A DNA stretch of 64,000 bases, from positions 4,774,001-4,838,000 of the forward strand of contig JAPFFF010000010.1 in assembly GCA_039105265.1 (NCBI GenBank), written 5' to 3'. Both the position numbers and the translations under genes were made by a program. Under the pieces are notes generated by a model. The model was given only the letters and a program-made list of their open reading frames with translations. It did no database searches and was not told where the DNA came from. Position 1 is the first letter of the stretch, and each line of letters opens with the position of its first letter. Positions 9,550-20,440 of this stretch are shown here, piece after piece. This DNA comes from Tritrichomonas musculus. Its lineage: Eukaryota; Parabasalia; Tritrichomonadida; Tritrichomonadidae.

Positions 9550-11034
9550 ATGTCTTCTAAACCTTTCTTTAGGTTTTCATCTGATGAATCCTCACTCCAT
9601 AGTTTCTTTTCATCAGTTGAAGACCGTTTAAATCGTTACGATACACTATTTGCTCAGCAAAACGAGAAAATATCAACTTTAACAGCTCAAATGAAGATTC
9701 AAACAGAAAAAAATCAGACATTTTCGCGTATTCAAACAGATACAAATGATTTAAATAATCGCTTGAAATTAATCGAACAATCTGTTTTACATAATAATGA
9801 GTCGATTCAAAAGATAACAAGTGATTTTTCTTCACTAAGTAATACAATCAACTCGCAATTACTAGAACTTTCGAAAAAAGTAGAAGAGAAATTAAAAGAG
9901 AGTCATGCTGATAATGGTCTCCAATTTGATGATCTTTTTAATAAATTAACTAAACATACTAAAGAATTAGTTGATGATTCTATTGCATCTATTAACAATA
10001 AGGTGGAAGATTTTTCTCATCTGATAACAAATATTGACGAAGATACTAAAAAAAATAATACTCAAATTATTAATATCAATTCACAAATAAATGAAAATCA
10101 AAAGAATATTCAAATGATTAGAGAATCTTTCTTATCTTTAAATACAGATTCAAAAAAGCAAAACGATTTAACGCCATTAACTACAACTGCTTCTCATATT
10201 ATTAATCAATTTTCTACCATATTTCTCGCAATCAATGAAATAAAAACGTCATTGCTTGCATTACAGTCTAGGCCAGTTGAACCAGATCTTAGTGGTCTTT
10301 CTCTCCGCCCAGATCAAACTAATATTTTATATGATTTTTCTCAGCCTCCTTACTTACCAAAACTTTATAAATTCAATAAAATTTCGCAAGCTGTAGATTA
10401 CATATATGATCTTGTTCCAGCTTTACAGACCTACATGAATGCTATCTACTCTATTGAAAATTCAAAAATAAAATTAAGAGAAATTGAAAAAGATAATGAT
10501 CAAAAAGAGCGAGATAAGCAATTTTCTGAGATCCGTTATGAAATTGCAGATATCAGATCTCTCATGACGAACATGGCGACTAGAGATGATATTAATATTA
10601 TTCAACGTCAAAGAAGTAGCAGAGGTGGCGGTATAAATATGTCATCTTTTAATAGCATGGATTGTTCTGGCTTGGCTGGTCCCTCAAATGGTGGTTTTGG
10701 TGGTTCATCTGCCATTAAATGTATTGCCTGCGGAAGGGAACTTCCTCCTTCTAATTCCAACGGAACAGGCTACAATGGTTATAACATCAGACAAAGCTTG
10801 AGTAGTTCCACTTTTCCTGACGAATTTGCCTCTTCGTCGTCTTACGTCTCATTGTCAATGAACCAGCCGCCTGTAACTCCGCCCCAGATACCGAGGAGGA
10901 AGGCTACAACTGCTGCTAACGGATCTAGGAAGTTCAATGTTGGTATTGTTGAAAATCCGAGATCTGCACGAGCCTACCACGCATCAAACACGTGCAGGAA
11001 GATACAGACGCCGACGACGAATCCAAAGTCGTGA
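9550..11034 (+). CDS. Coiled-coil protein with C-terminal CxxC motif
   Basis: 494 residues from a clear ATG. Residues about 20-250 form long coiled coils (VEDRLNRYDTLFAQQNEKIS and repeated S/N/K heptads). A second coil at about 300-350 includes KIKLREIEKDNDQKERDKQF. A Gly/Ser/Asn-rich segment follows, with KCIACGREL near residue 395 and a basic, Pro/Thr-rich tail. A long coil followed by a C-x-x-C 'ACGR/SCGR'-type motif recalls the DUF4795 family of flagellar proteins. That link is from memory of the motif only. A cytoskeletal or flagellar structural role is plausible. Confidence 0.6.
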   Translation: MSSKPFFRFSSDESSLHSFFSSVEDRLNRYDTLFAQQNEKISTLTAQMKIQTEKNQTFSRIQTDTNDLNNRLKLIEQSVLHNNESIQKITSDFSSLSNTINSQLLELSKKVEEKLKESHADNGLQFDDLFNKLTKHTKELVDDSIASINNKVEDFSHLITNIDEDTKKNNTQIININSQINENQKNIQMIRESFLSLNTDSKKQNDLTPLTTTASHIINQFSTIFLAINEIKTSLLALQSRPVEPDLSGLSLRPDQTNILYDFSQPPYLPKLYKFNKISQAVDYIYDLVPALQTYMNAIYSIENSKIKLREIEKDNDQKERDKQFSEIRYEIADIRSLMTNMATRDDINIIQRQRSSRGGGINMSSFNSMDCSGLAGPSNGGFGGSSAIKCIACGRELPPSNSNGTGYNGYNIRQSLSSSTFPDEFASSSSYVSLSMNQPPVTPPQIPRRKATTAANGSRKFNVGIVENPRSARAYHASNTCRKIQTPTTNPKS

Positions 11035-11717
11035 TATTTGTTTTATAATTTATTGTTATAATTGTATTTTTTGTTGTTTATTTTATCTTTATAAATATAA
11101 TATTTAATTTTACTTAATTATTTTTTTTTGTTGTTGTTGTTTATCTTTATAAAATCAATTTTTGTGTTTAAATTTATATATATAGTTATTTTTACAATCA
11201 AATTCTTTGAAAAATTTATATTGTTGGATTTAATTTCAATCTCTTTTTTTGCTAACTTTATTAATCAAATGCTAATTTTATATTCAAGTCTATCATACTA
11301 CTTTTATTTACATTGAATTGTGAATGAATTATTTTATATTTTCATATGTATCATGATTTGAATGAATATTCTACGAAAAGTGGGATAGATTTTACAAAGG
11401 ACGAAACCGCATACCTTTTACAACATTCAATTTTTTGAAAACGCATAGAATTTTTTGATTAATTCCTTCAAATTTGAATGTAGTAAAAGGTATGCCGTTT
11501 CTTCCTTTTTGAAGTCTACCAAAACTGATGTGTGAACTCTTGATTAAATGATTAATATTTATTCTTTATCAGTCAAAGAATATATGATAAAAGTATTCAG
11601 ACTAAAAATTTATTTGTCTACTTCTTAATCTTTGATTTTCCAACACAAATTTTAAAAATGATTTTAATAAAGATTTTTGTTGTCGTTGTTATGAACTAAT
11701 TATACAAATATATATAT
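11035..11717. other. Intergenic, includes an inverted repeat
   Basis: AT-rich spacer between convergent genes. It contains the imperfect hairpin at 11,382-11,520. The small plus-strand frame at 11,128-11,316 is Ile/Phe/Leu-only and is regarded as AT-rich chance. Confidence 0.5.
11382..11520. repeat. Imperfect inverted repeat, MITE-like
   Basis: Two arms of about 48 bp pair with roughly ten mismatches around GCATACCTTTTAC / GTAAAAGGTATGC, separated by about 40 bp. There is no coding capacity and no certain target duplication. It is probably a decayed miniature element. Confidence 0.6.
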
Positions 11718-13271
11718 TTACTTATAATGTTCGAGGAAATATCCATAGTTAGTGATGCTTTCATTTACTTTTGTAGGAAAACCTTTCTTATATGACAATT
11801 TGAAAAAGTTGCTTGAATTCAAAATTGAATTAAAAGTCTCATTTGAATAAACATCGCTGAAAGTTCTCTCCAATAACAGAAACTTTTGATGCATGAAACG
11901 GATGAGTTGTATACTTCTTCTGAAAGCAGGAATGTATTCGTATCCGAAAAGAATCACAAAGTCGATCAAAAAGTAGTCTGCCAAATCATTGAATTTTTCC
12001 CAATATTCATAAAAAAAATCGCGACAAAATGATGTCACAATTCCATTGATGAATGAACTCTGAGTGAATCCACACCACTTCCCAAAGACGATCCAAAAAT
12101 CATCTTCTGCACGAATAGAATAGAATGAATGTTCGAAAAATTCAGAAGGAATTTCAGATGGTAAAAAAATGGTGGAATCTAACCATAAACCGCCATTCTT
12201 AGATAATAAAGAGACTCTCAAAATGTCTGAAAAATGAGTAAGTGAAAATCTTCCTTTTTTTAATTTATCAATAACAGTTTGAGGAATATCAGTGTAATCT
12301 TTATAATTTTGTTCTGTTATCAGAATCACTTTCCCTCCTTTGAAATTTTTCAATACTGATTTGTAACAAATTTGAACGATTTGTGGAGCTTTTTCAATGC
12401 TTTGCCACCAAAAAATCCAGACTTGTTTTTCCTTCGGTTTGATGGCTTCTGAATCACTCTTGTTTTTATATTTTTCATATAGACCATAGAAATTTTTGTG
12501 AATATATTTGGTCATTTGAACAAGTTGATCTGAATATTGAATGTCGTCGGTTTCGTGCTTTGAAACAACTTCAGATGAAAGATTTGAAGAACCTTTCTTT
12601 CTCTTTAGAATGTATGATTTATTCACTTCTTCAATGATGTCGAAATAGTTAGTGAAGATATCTTTAAAACTCCGCTTGTCTGGTTCATGCAAAAATATAA
12701 CCGTATTCTCGTCAATTTGTTGATAAACGTTCATCAAGCATGCCAGACGAAATTTCCCGTCAATCAAAATTAAGTCCGCTTTGTATTGGCTGTGGTTGTA
12801 TATTCTGACGTATTTCAAAATGTCGTCAGGTGACGGTTGGATGCTGGTTTGAATGTCTGCGACCAAATAAGTGATTTTTGGATTAAAATTTGGATTCATT
12901 CGCTTGATTTGTTGGAATTCTCTCTGTAATTGTAATATCCAGCATTGTGCTGCTTCAACGGTGTATATTTTGAGATTCCTTTTAGCTGCTTGATGTGTGC
13001 TTCCACCTGATCCAAATTCAAAAAATACTGATGATTTGTCCATGTATTTGTATAGCATTGCATTCTCTTCTGGATATAAATATGCTTCACGGAAATCATC
13101 ATCTGTTTGAATATTTTTTGATTGTCCTAATATTATTTTGGATTTTATTGTTTTTGAGAAGATTTTTTTAAAATCAATGATAAATAGGCAGGAAAAAAGC
13201 AATATAAAGAAGAAGAATGATATTACAGTTAAAAAGATAATACTATTAACTTTTTTATATGAAAAAATCAT
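11718..13271 (-). CDS. Methyltransferase-like plus capsule-synthesis-type glycosyltransferase, membrane anchored
   Basis: 517 residues. A single strong membrane helix (residues about 10-35) makes this a type II, Golgi-type protein. Residues about 75-225 look like a Rossmann methyltransferase-like fold: VFFEFGSGGSTHQAA (glycine-rich SAM-type loop), IYTVEAAQCW, and ADLILIDGKFRLACL. Residues about 280-400 match bacterial capsular polysaccharide synthesis proteins (Caps_synth, GT32-like): QVWIFWWQSIEKAPQIVQ, VILITEQNYKDY, then FSDILRVSLLSKNGGLWLDS with the DxxR..LL...GG.W.D core (the Asp of WLDS in place of the DxD). Residues 400-517 are the rest of the transferase. The order of domains suggests a protein that adds and perhaps modifies sugars on glycans in the secretory pathway. 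Families of this sort in trichomonads are considered bacterial acquisitions. The donor sugar cannot be told. Confidence 0.72.
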   Translation of the reverse strand: MIFSYKKVNSIIFLTVISFFFFILLFSCLFIIDFKKIFSKTIKSKIILGQSKNIQTDDDFREAYLYPEENAMLYKYMDKSSVFFEFGSGGSTHQAAKRNLKIYTVEAAQCWILQLQREFQQIKRMNPNFNPKITYLVADIQTSIQPSPDDILKYVRIYNHSQYKADLILIDGKFRLACLMNVYQQIDENTVIFLHEPDKRSFKDIFTNYFDIIEEVNKSYILKRKKGSSNLSSEVVSKHETDDIQYSDQLVQMTKYIHKNFYGLYEKYKNKSDSEAIKPKEKQVWIFWWQSIEKAPQIVQICYKSVLKNFKGGKVILITEQNYKDYTDIPQTVIDKLKKGRFSLTHFSDILRVSLLSKNGGLWLDSTIFLPSEIPSEFFEHSFYSIRAEDDFWIVFGKWCGFTQSSFINGIVTSFCRDFFYEYWEKFNDLADYFLIDFVILFGYEYIPAFRRSIQLIRFMHQKFLLLERTFSDVYSNETFNSILNSSNFFKLSYKKGFPTKVNESITNYGYFLEHYK

Positions 13272-14400
13272 TTAAGGATGACCTAGGATAATGATTGTGA
13301 AAACACATACAAATAATTGATAGAACATTGAATTAATTCAAATTTTTCATTTATTAAAAAATTAATACCAAAGATACGAATCATCAATTTGGACCACTAA
13401 CTGAGTTGAAAAATTGATATGCTTTGATTAAACCTTATTATACAAGGAATAAACAATTAGAATATTATTGTTGAAAATTTTCAAAAAATTCTCACTTTTT
13501 ATACCTTATTAATCAAAGGTGCGAGAACTAAATATACAAAAAATAACCGTTTTTTAATTTTTCAAATATCTCATAATATTTTAAATATTTTATAATATTT
13601 AAAATAAATATAATATATATTTATTGTATAATAATTAAAAAATAATATTTTATTTCTTGAACCTCATTATAGAGACTGAAAAATGCATATCTATTTTGAG
13701 GAACAAAAAACTAAATAATTCAATAAATAATTGTTATTTTTGTTTGATAGATGCTATTTAATGTTTTTAATTATATCAGAAATCTTTATAAATGATAAAA
13801 TTTAGATTTTATATTAATTTAGCTAAGATATATTTACAGCATAAATTTAAACGAAACAGACCTCTCAATTATAGTTTGTCTTATCGTGGAAAATGAAAAA
13901 TACTTTTAAAAAACATAGTTTTTTGCTAATTTTTTTAATAATTTTTTAATCGTTTAAAAGTAACTTTTTTAATTAAATTTTAACGTTTAGAAAATATTTT
14001 TTTCGATCATAAATAATTGAAAAATATATAAATCACGATCATTAAAATTTCAGTTAAATATTATCGTCTAACGATTAAAAAAATCTCAAAAAAGCTCAAA
14101 ATTGAATGAATTTTTATACGAAAACCTTTCAATTTTTTCGTATACCGCTTTTTTTTTTGGCCTTCAATATGGTGAATAAAAACGGTTTCTTATACGAAAA
14201 ACCGTCGATTTTTTCGTATACCGCTTTTTTTGGCCTTCCATATGGTAAATTAAAATTGAATACTTATTCGATTTTTTTTTTAATTTTACATAACCGTTTA
14301 TATTGACCTATTATAAGGCAGATTATTTTAGCCTTAAGCTGCCAAATAAATAATCAAATTTTAATACAATAAGCTTATTGTAATGGCTAAATAAACTTCA
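13272..14400. other. Intergenic AT-rich DNA with a short tandem duplication
   Basis: No gene is seen. At about 14,109-14,260 an 80-bp unit is present twice in tandem. Each copy contains an inverted pair TATACGAAAA / TTTTCGTATA, followed by GGCCTTC-ATATGG. The frame over it (14,106-14,306) simply follows the duplication. Confidence 0.5.
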
Positions 14401-15512
14401 TAAAATAATGTTCATCTCTTACACAATTTTTTTGAATGTATTTAATTTAAAATTTTCTATGTGTTTTTTAAAAAAGTAGCTATCGGGAGATGAACATTTT
14501 TTTTTTCTCTGGAAGCATAAGTTCAGAATTTTTGAATTAAAAAAAATAAAAATAATAGAAAAAGTTTATAATTATATCGTGTTTAAACTTTAGATAAATG
14601 GTGTAAACAAGCTTTGTTCGGTATTGATTATAAGCTTGCTTGACTCAGTTCCAATGACCATTTGAATTTTGGCCATAACTTGGCACTTGTAGCTGATATC
14701 TAATAATCAAAAGATAAATTGGGTAAATGCTGTTCTGAATCTTCTGCAATTATCGATATCCTCGCTTTTAACTCCGGGTGCTATTTTATCTGTACGTCCA
14801 AGATTTGGGAAAACTGTTTTTCTCTCTACATATGTGTAATAAAAACTTTTTATAGTGGATTCCTATTGACCTGGCATTCGTGATGCAATAAATTTCCATT
14901 ATTACCCGTATAATTTTACGAGATTTATAATTTTGGGTCTTCTTTATCGGACAAACGATCCAAAGTTTTAAACTTTTTTCTTTTGGCCAATGTGAGAAAA
15001 TAATATTAATTTGACTAAAAAATAATCGTTTCTCACATTTTCAAAAGTTTACGTTATTCAAAGATTAATAAACTATTTGAAAAAAACAATGTAAAAAAAT
15101 TAATGAAAAAGAATATAAGGATTTAAATAATATTTTATTAAACCACTATTTTTATTTAATTTGGTAATGGCTGAGGATAACCGTTTATTTTTTCCAATTT
15201 TTTATACTTATAAAATTATAACATCTTACCATTTGATATGAAATGAATATTATTTCATTAATATATATTTAATTTTTGTGAAATTCAATAAATATATGAA
15301 GATAAACATGTTTCAAATAACAAAGCAATATATGATATAATATTCTCAAATATTTGAAAGAATTTATTCAAAATAATAAGATTCAATGAAATTAAAAATC
15401 CATAAAATTTCCTCTGAAAAAAAATTGATAATATTTTTTCAATTTTTTTGAGAAAATTTATTCAATTTATTCACTTTTTCATAGAATTGTGTAAGAGATG
15501 AACATTATTTTA
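14401..15512 (-). mobile_element. 1.1-kb terminal-inverted-repeat element with a Myb-like relic
   Basis: The ends are inverted repeats: AAAATAATGTTCATCTCTTA at the left (from 14,402) and its complement at the right (to 15,511). Each is bounded by TA, consistent with a Tc1/mariner-type target. On the minus strand at about 14,930-14,708 a decayed frame reads WKFIASRMPGQ, ESTIKSFYYTYVERK and KTVFPNLGR. This is the recognition-helix region of a Myb/SANT domain, interrupted by several stops. The element is a non-functional relic. Whether the Myb piece was its own DNA-binding domain or was captured is unknown. Confidence 0.55.
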
Positions 15513-16678
15513 CCTTTCAATTTCAATGTTTTTAAAATATTGTTATATCTCAGTTTTTTATATTAAAATCATTTTATTTATTTATTTATTTGAAATAAAT
15601 ATTTACTATTCAAAAATTGTGTTACAATATTTTTTCAATTATTTACGTTTTTTACAAAAAATGGTTATATTTTTTTCTATTTTTTCCTTATTGTAGTAAA
15701 TTTAGTTCCATTACGATAAAAATTAGCTGTAGATATATTTAAAACACAATCAAAAAACTAATATTTTAAAAATATCTCAACTTTTTTTGTTTCTATGGGG
15801 ATAACTACTTAAAATTTTACTGCATTTTTTATTTGTATTATTATATTTTTAAATGAAATGAAATGGCTCGGGAGACGCCATTTTAGTTTTTTTAAATCAA
15901 ATTCAGAGAAGTAGGATTTATTTCTCTCAATTGAAAACCCCCTCCAATACCGTTTACATTTTTTAACAGGTGAAAAAAAATAGTTATATCTTTTACATTA
16001 TACCTCATAAAAGAATTATTATAATTAATATAAAATTAGCAAATCCTAAATTTATATTTTTTTTAATTAATTTTGTTCTGCATTGAAAATACTTTCAGCA
16101 TATTAACATATTATATGTTGTAAAAAAAACATTCAAAGTCTTCTGATAGATCCTAATGAAATATATATTTATTTAGATATTGTATAGAATTTTTGATTTA
16201 ATTTCATCTCATAAATTTTTAGGTGATGATCATTTTATCTAAATTGGCCATTTTATTGATTTGGCATAGTTTAACTCTAAATTAAAGATAAAAACAGAAA
16301 AACAATATGCTTACTTTGCTAAAATTTATAAAATACAATCAATTCATTGGGAATTATTATAATAATTAATTTCTGAAATTTTTTTTTTTTAAATTTTAGG
16401 TAATGTATTGAATAGTTATATTAAACAAAAAGTTTTTTACCATTAAAGAAAAAAATATGAAGTATGATTTAGGTTGTCAAAAAAAATAATCTTTCAAAAA
16501 ACACTTTTAGTTCAAACAATTTGGTTGACTGTCGAAATATATTGAGTTGTTGTTTGTTTTATACAATGAAATTCTTTATGATTGTTGAAAATGTTAAAAT
16601 AATTTTTCTGACAACCAAGTATTGAATATTTGAGGGAGGAGATAGAAAAACGAGTATTTTTATATGAGGTTTAACAAA
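15513..16678. other. AT-rich DNA left of the MULE element
   Basis: No gene is seen. It contains a weak inverted repeat with GGTTGTCA at 16,472-16,479 and TGACAACC at 16,609-16,616. At 16,624-16,675 lies a copy of the 'GAATATTTGAGGGAGG' unit that recurs at 28.6-31 kb. Sequence near 15,940 (TTGAAAACCCCCTCCAA) recurs inverted near 31,133. Confidence 0.5.
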
Positions 16679-17314
16679 CAGTAAGGTTTAAAAATTGGAA
16701 AACGTTTCAAAATAGGAAAATCGACTTTTTGAGAAAAAAATTTTCATTAATAAAAATGGGGACCTAAAAGTTAGCACGCTGTGATGGTGAAGTGACCATC
16801 ACGGTGCTCTCAAAAAGTGGAATTTCAAAGGGAGCTTTTTGATACGCAACTTTTTGAAACACGACTTTTTGATAGCAAAAATTTTTAAGAAACAGAGAAA
16901 CCAAAATATGGAAAAGTCACCAACAGGAAAAAAATAAAAAGAAAAGAAAAGAAATTTAAAAAGAAGTAAACCAAAGAAGTATATTAGTTAGTAAATTGGA
17001 ACAAAAAATAAAATGATTATATAATAATTTACCACCAACAACAAAAAACAAAAAATCGAAAAGAAAAAATAATCGTTTTCAGAAGTATAACATTACTGAT
17101 AGCAAAAGAAAATAATTAAAGCCCATAATAATAAAAAAGGTAAATAATTAAACAAATAAAAAGCAAAATCAGTAACATATAGAGAACAAAATCAGAAACA
17201 AATGTCAACAAAAACAATAATAAATGTCAACGAAATCAATGACGAATATCAACAAAATCAACAACCAATGTCGAAAAAAAAGCTGTTTTAAATAATGAAT
17301 AAAGATAGAAACAA

Positions 17315-19450
17315 ATACTGAACAAAAGCAGCGATAAATTCTAAACAAAAGCAGTGATAAATACTGAACAAAAGCAGTGATAAATACTGAACAAAAGCAG
17401 TGATAAATTCTATACAAAAGCAGTGATAAATACTGAACAAAAGCAGTGATAAATACTGAACAAAAGCAGTGATAAATACTGAACAAAAGCAGTGATAAAT
17501 ACTGAACAAAAGCAGTGATAAATTCTATACAAAAGCAGTGATAAATACTGAACAAAAGCAGTGATAAATACTTAACAAAAGCAGTGATAAATACTTAACA
17601 AAAGCAGTGATAAATACTGAACAAAAGCAGTGATAAATTCTGAACAAAAGCAGTGATAAATACTGAACAAAAGCAGTGATAAATACTGAACAAAAGCAGT
17701 GATAAATACTGAACAAAAGCAGTGATAAATTCTGAACAAAAGCAGTGATAAATTCTAAACAAAAGCAGTGATAAATTCTAAACAAAAGCAGTGATAAATA
17801 CTGAACAAAAGCAGTGATAAATACTGAACAAAAGCAGTGATAAATTCTGAACAAAAGCAGTGATAAATTCTGAACAAAAGCAGTGATAAATACTGAACAA
17901 AAGCAGTGATAAATACTGAACAAAAGCAGTGATAAATACTGAACAAAAGCAGTGATAAATACTGAACAAAAGCAGCGATAAATTCTGAACAAAAGCAGTG
18001 ATAAATTCTGAACAAAAGCAGTGATAAATACTGAACAAAAGCAGTGATAAATACTGAACAAAAGCAGTGATAAATACTGAACAAAAGCAGTGATAAATAC
18101 TGAACAAAAGCAGTGATAAATACTGAACAAAAGCAGTGATAAATACTGAACAAAAGCAGTGATAAATACTGAACAAAAGCAGTGATAAATTCTGAACAAA
18201 AGCAGTGATAAATTCTAAACAAAAGCAGTGATAAATTCTAAACAAAAGCAGTGATAAATACTGAACAAAAGCAGTGATAAATACTGAACAAAAGCAGTGA
18301 TAAATACTGAACAAAAGCAGCGATAAATTCTGAACAAAAGCAGTGATAAATACTGAACAAAAGCAGCGATAAATACTGAACAAAAGCAGTGATAAATACT
18401 GAACAAAAGCAGTGATAAATACTGAACAAAAGCAGTGATAAATACTGAACAAAAGCAGCGATAAATTCTGAACAAAAGCAGCGATAAATTCTGAACAAAA
18501 GCAGTGATAAATTCTAAACAAAAGCAGTGATAAATTCTGAACAAAAGCAGTGATAAATTCTATACAAAAGCAGCGATAAATACTGAACAAAAGCAGTGAT
18601 AAATACTGAACAAAAGCAGCAATGAATTCTAAACAAAAGCAGTGATAAATTCTAAACAAAAGCAGTGATAAATACTGAACAAAAGCAGTGATAAATACTG
18701 AACAAAAGCAGCGATAAATTCTGAACAAAAGCAGTGATAAATACTGAACAAAAGCAGCAATGAATTCTAAACAAAAGCAGTGATAAATTCTAAACAAAAG
18801 CAGTGATAAATTCTGAACAAAAGCAGTGATAAATACTGAACAAAAGCAGCGATAAATTCTGAACAAAAGCAGTGATAAATACTGAACAAAAGCAGCAATG
18901 AATTCTAAACAAAAGCAGTGATAAATTCTAAACAAAAGCAGTGATAAATTCTGAACAAAAGCAGTGATAAATACTGAACAAAAGCAGCGATAAATACTGA
19001 ACAAAAGCAGTGATAAATACTGAACAAAAGCAGCAATGAATTCTAAACAAAAGCAGTGATAAATTCTAAACAAAAGCAGTGATAAATTCTGAACAAAAGC
19101 AGTGATAAATTCTAAACAAAAGCAGCAATGAATTCTAAACAAAAGCAGTGATAAATTCTAAACAAAAGCAGTGATAAATTCTGAACAAAAGCAGTGATAA
19201 ATACTGAACAAAAGCAGCGATAAATTCTGAACAAAAGCAGTGATAAATACTGAACAAAAGCAGCAATGAATTCTAAACAAAAGCAGTGATAAATTCTAAA
19301 CAAAAGCAGTGATAAATTCTGAACAAAAGCAGTGATAAATACTGAACAAAAGCAGCGATAAATTCTGAACAAAAGCAGTGATAAATACTGAACAAAAGCA
19401 GCAATGAATTCTAAACAAAAGCAGTGATAAATTCTAAACAAAAGCAGCGA
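17315..19450. repeat. 23-bp minisatellite, about 90 copies
   Basis: Direct repeats of a 23-bp unit whose core is AACAAAAGCAGTGATAAAT. Variants at a few positions (ACTGA/TCTGA/TCTAA, GTG/GCG/GCAATG) form higher-order groups, for example a six- to seven-unit block repeated between 18.6 and 19.45 kb. Unlike a CRISPR array there are no spacers. All three minus-strand frames stay open because the unit has no stop and 23 is not divisible by three. The resulting Phe/Tyr/Cys frames are by-products. Confidence 0.95.
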
Positions 19451-20440
19451 TAAATGCTGAATAAAAACAGCAACGAATATCTAACAAAAACAATAACAAA
19501 TTCTAAACAAAAACAGCACCTTTATTTATTTCTTTAGCATTTTGTTCAACTTAATATAAATAAATTAAATATTAGATTTATATTCCTATTAAATGAGCCT
19601 AATATATATTATTTGCATTTTTAATTCTATATGATATATATCATATTTAAACAATTAAAAAATAATCAATATCATAAATTAATATGACATTTTTCAACCA
19701 AATTACATTAATAAAAAGTATAATTGATTTTAAAAATCCAGCGTTATTATTAAAAATTGGTAACTTAAATGAATCTATGTCTCAAAAACACTTTTTTTGT
19801 GGCTTGTTGTCAACGTTAACTTCGTTATTTCAACGTCAATGATCAATGATAAGTGTTTCGTTGAAAATTAGCATCCAAAAAAATGTCACTTTTTTATTTC
19901 TATCGTCGTTGATTTAAAATTAAATTATCATTTCTGTAACATATATATATATTTAGTATTTATATAGATATGATAATGATATTTACTAATTTTTTCAAAA
20001 TAATAATACTTTATTAAATCATACCAAATATAAATTGAATTGATAAAGTTTTTTTCAGAAAAAGCTGTCCCTCAAAAAAATTCAACCTTTCAATAAGCAT
20101 AATTTCAACGTTAACATGTCGTTATGACCAAATTGAAACGGTTATAATCAACGGCTTTAAAGTCGTTGACGTTGACATTCAATTTAATATTATAACATTT
20201 TGTTCAACGATTTTAACGTCAACATTGGCCAACCCTGCTCAAAAAGTTATAATCATATAGTAAGCTTTAAAGTATATTTATATAACAGTGTGATATCTAG
20301 TCATTTCCAATCTAAATAAAGAATTACACAAATTTATTCATTCAAAATAATTGATTAATAATAAACAGTGTTTTCTGTCATATTTTATCAAATATTCCAG
20401 GTCATGTTTTTTATTTATTGTACAGTTTCAACCTATACTA
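19451..20440. other. AT-rich interior of MULE element with ACGTTAAC-type repeats
   Basis: No gene is seen. Between about 19,800 and 20,230 there are many copies, in both directions, of a TCAACGTTAAC/GTTGACGTT motif. They are weakly arranged as an inverted repeat (19,800-19,840 with 20,200-20,230), perhaps an old nested miniature element. Confidence 0.45.

Noticed and set aside
17205-19441. Long minus-strand frames (up to 454 aa) in the minisatellite
   Set aside because: Open only because the unit lacks stops in all frames; composition is purely periodic.
17315-19450. CRISPR-like direct repeats
   Set aside because: Units abut with no unique spacers, the period is 23 bp, and the host is eukaryotic; it is a minisatellite.
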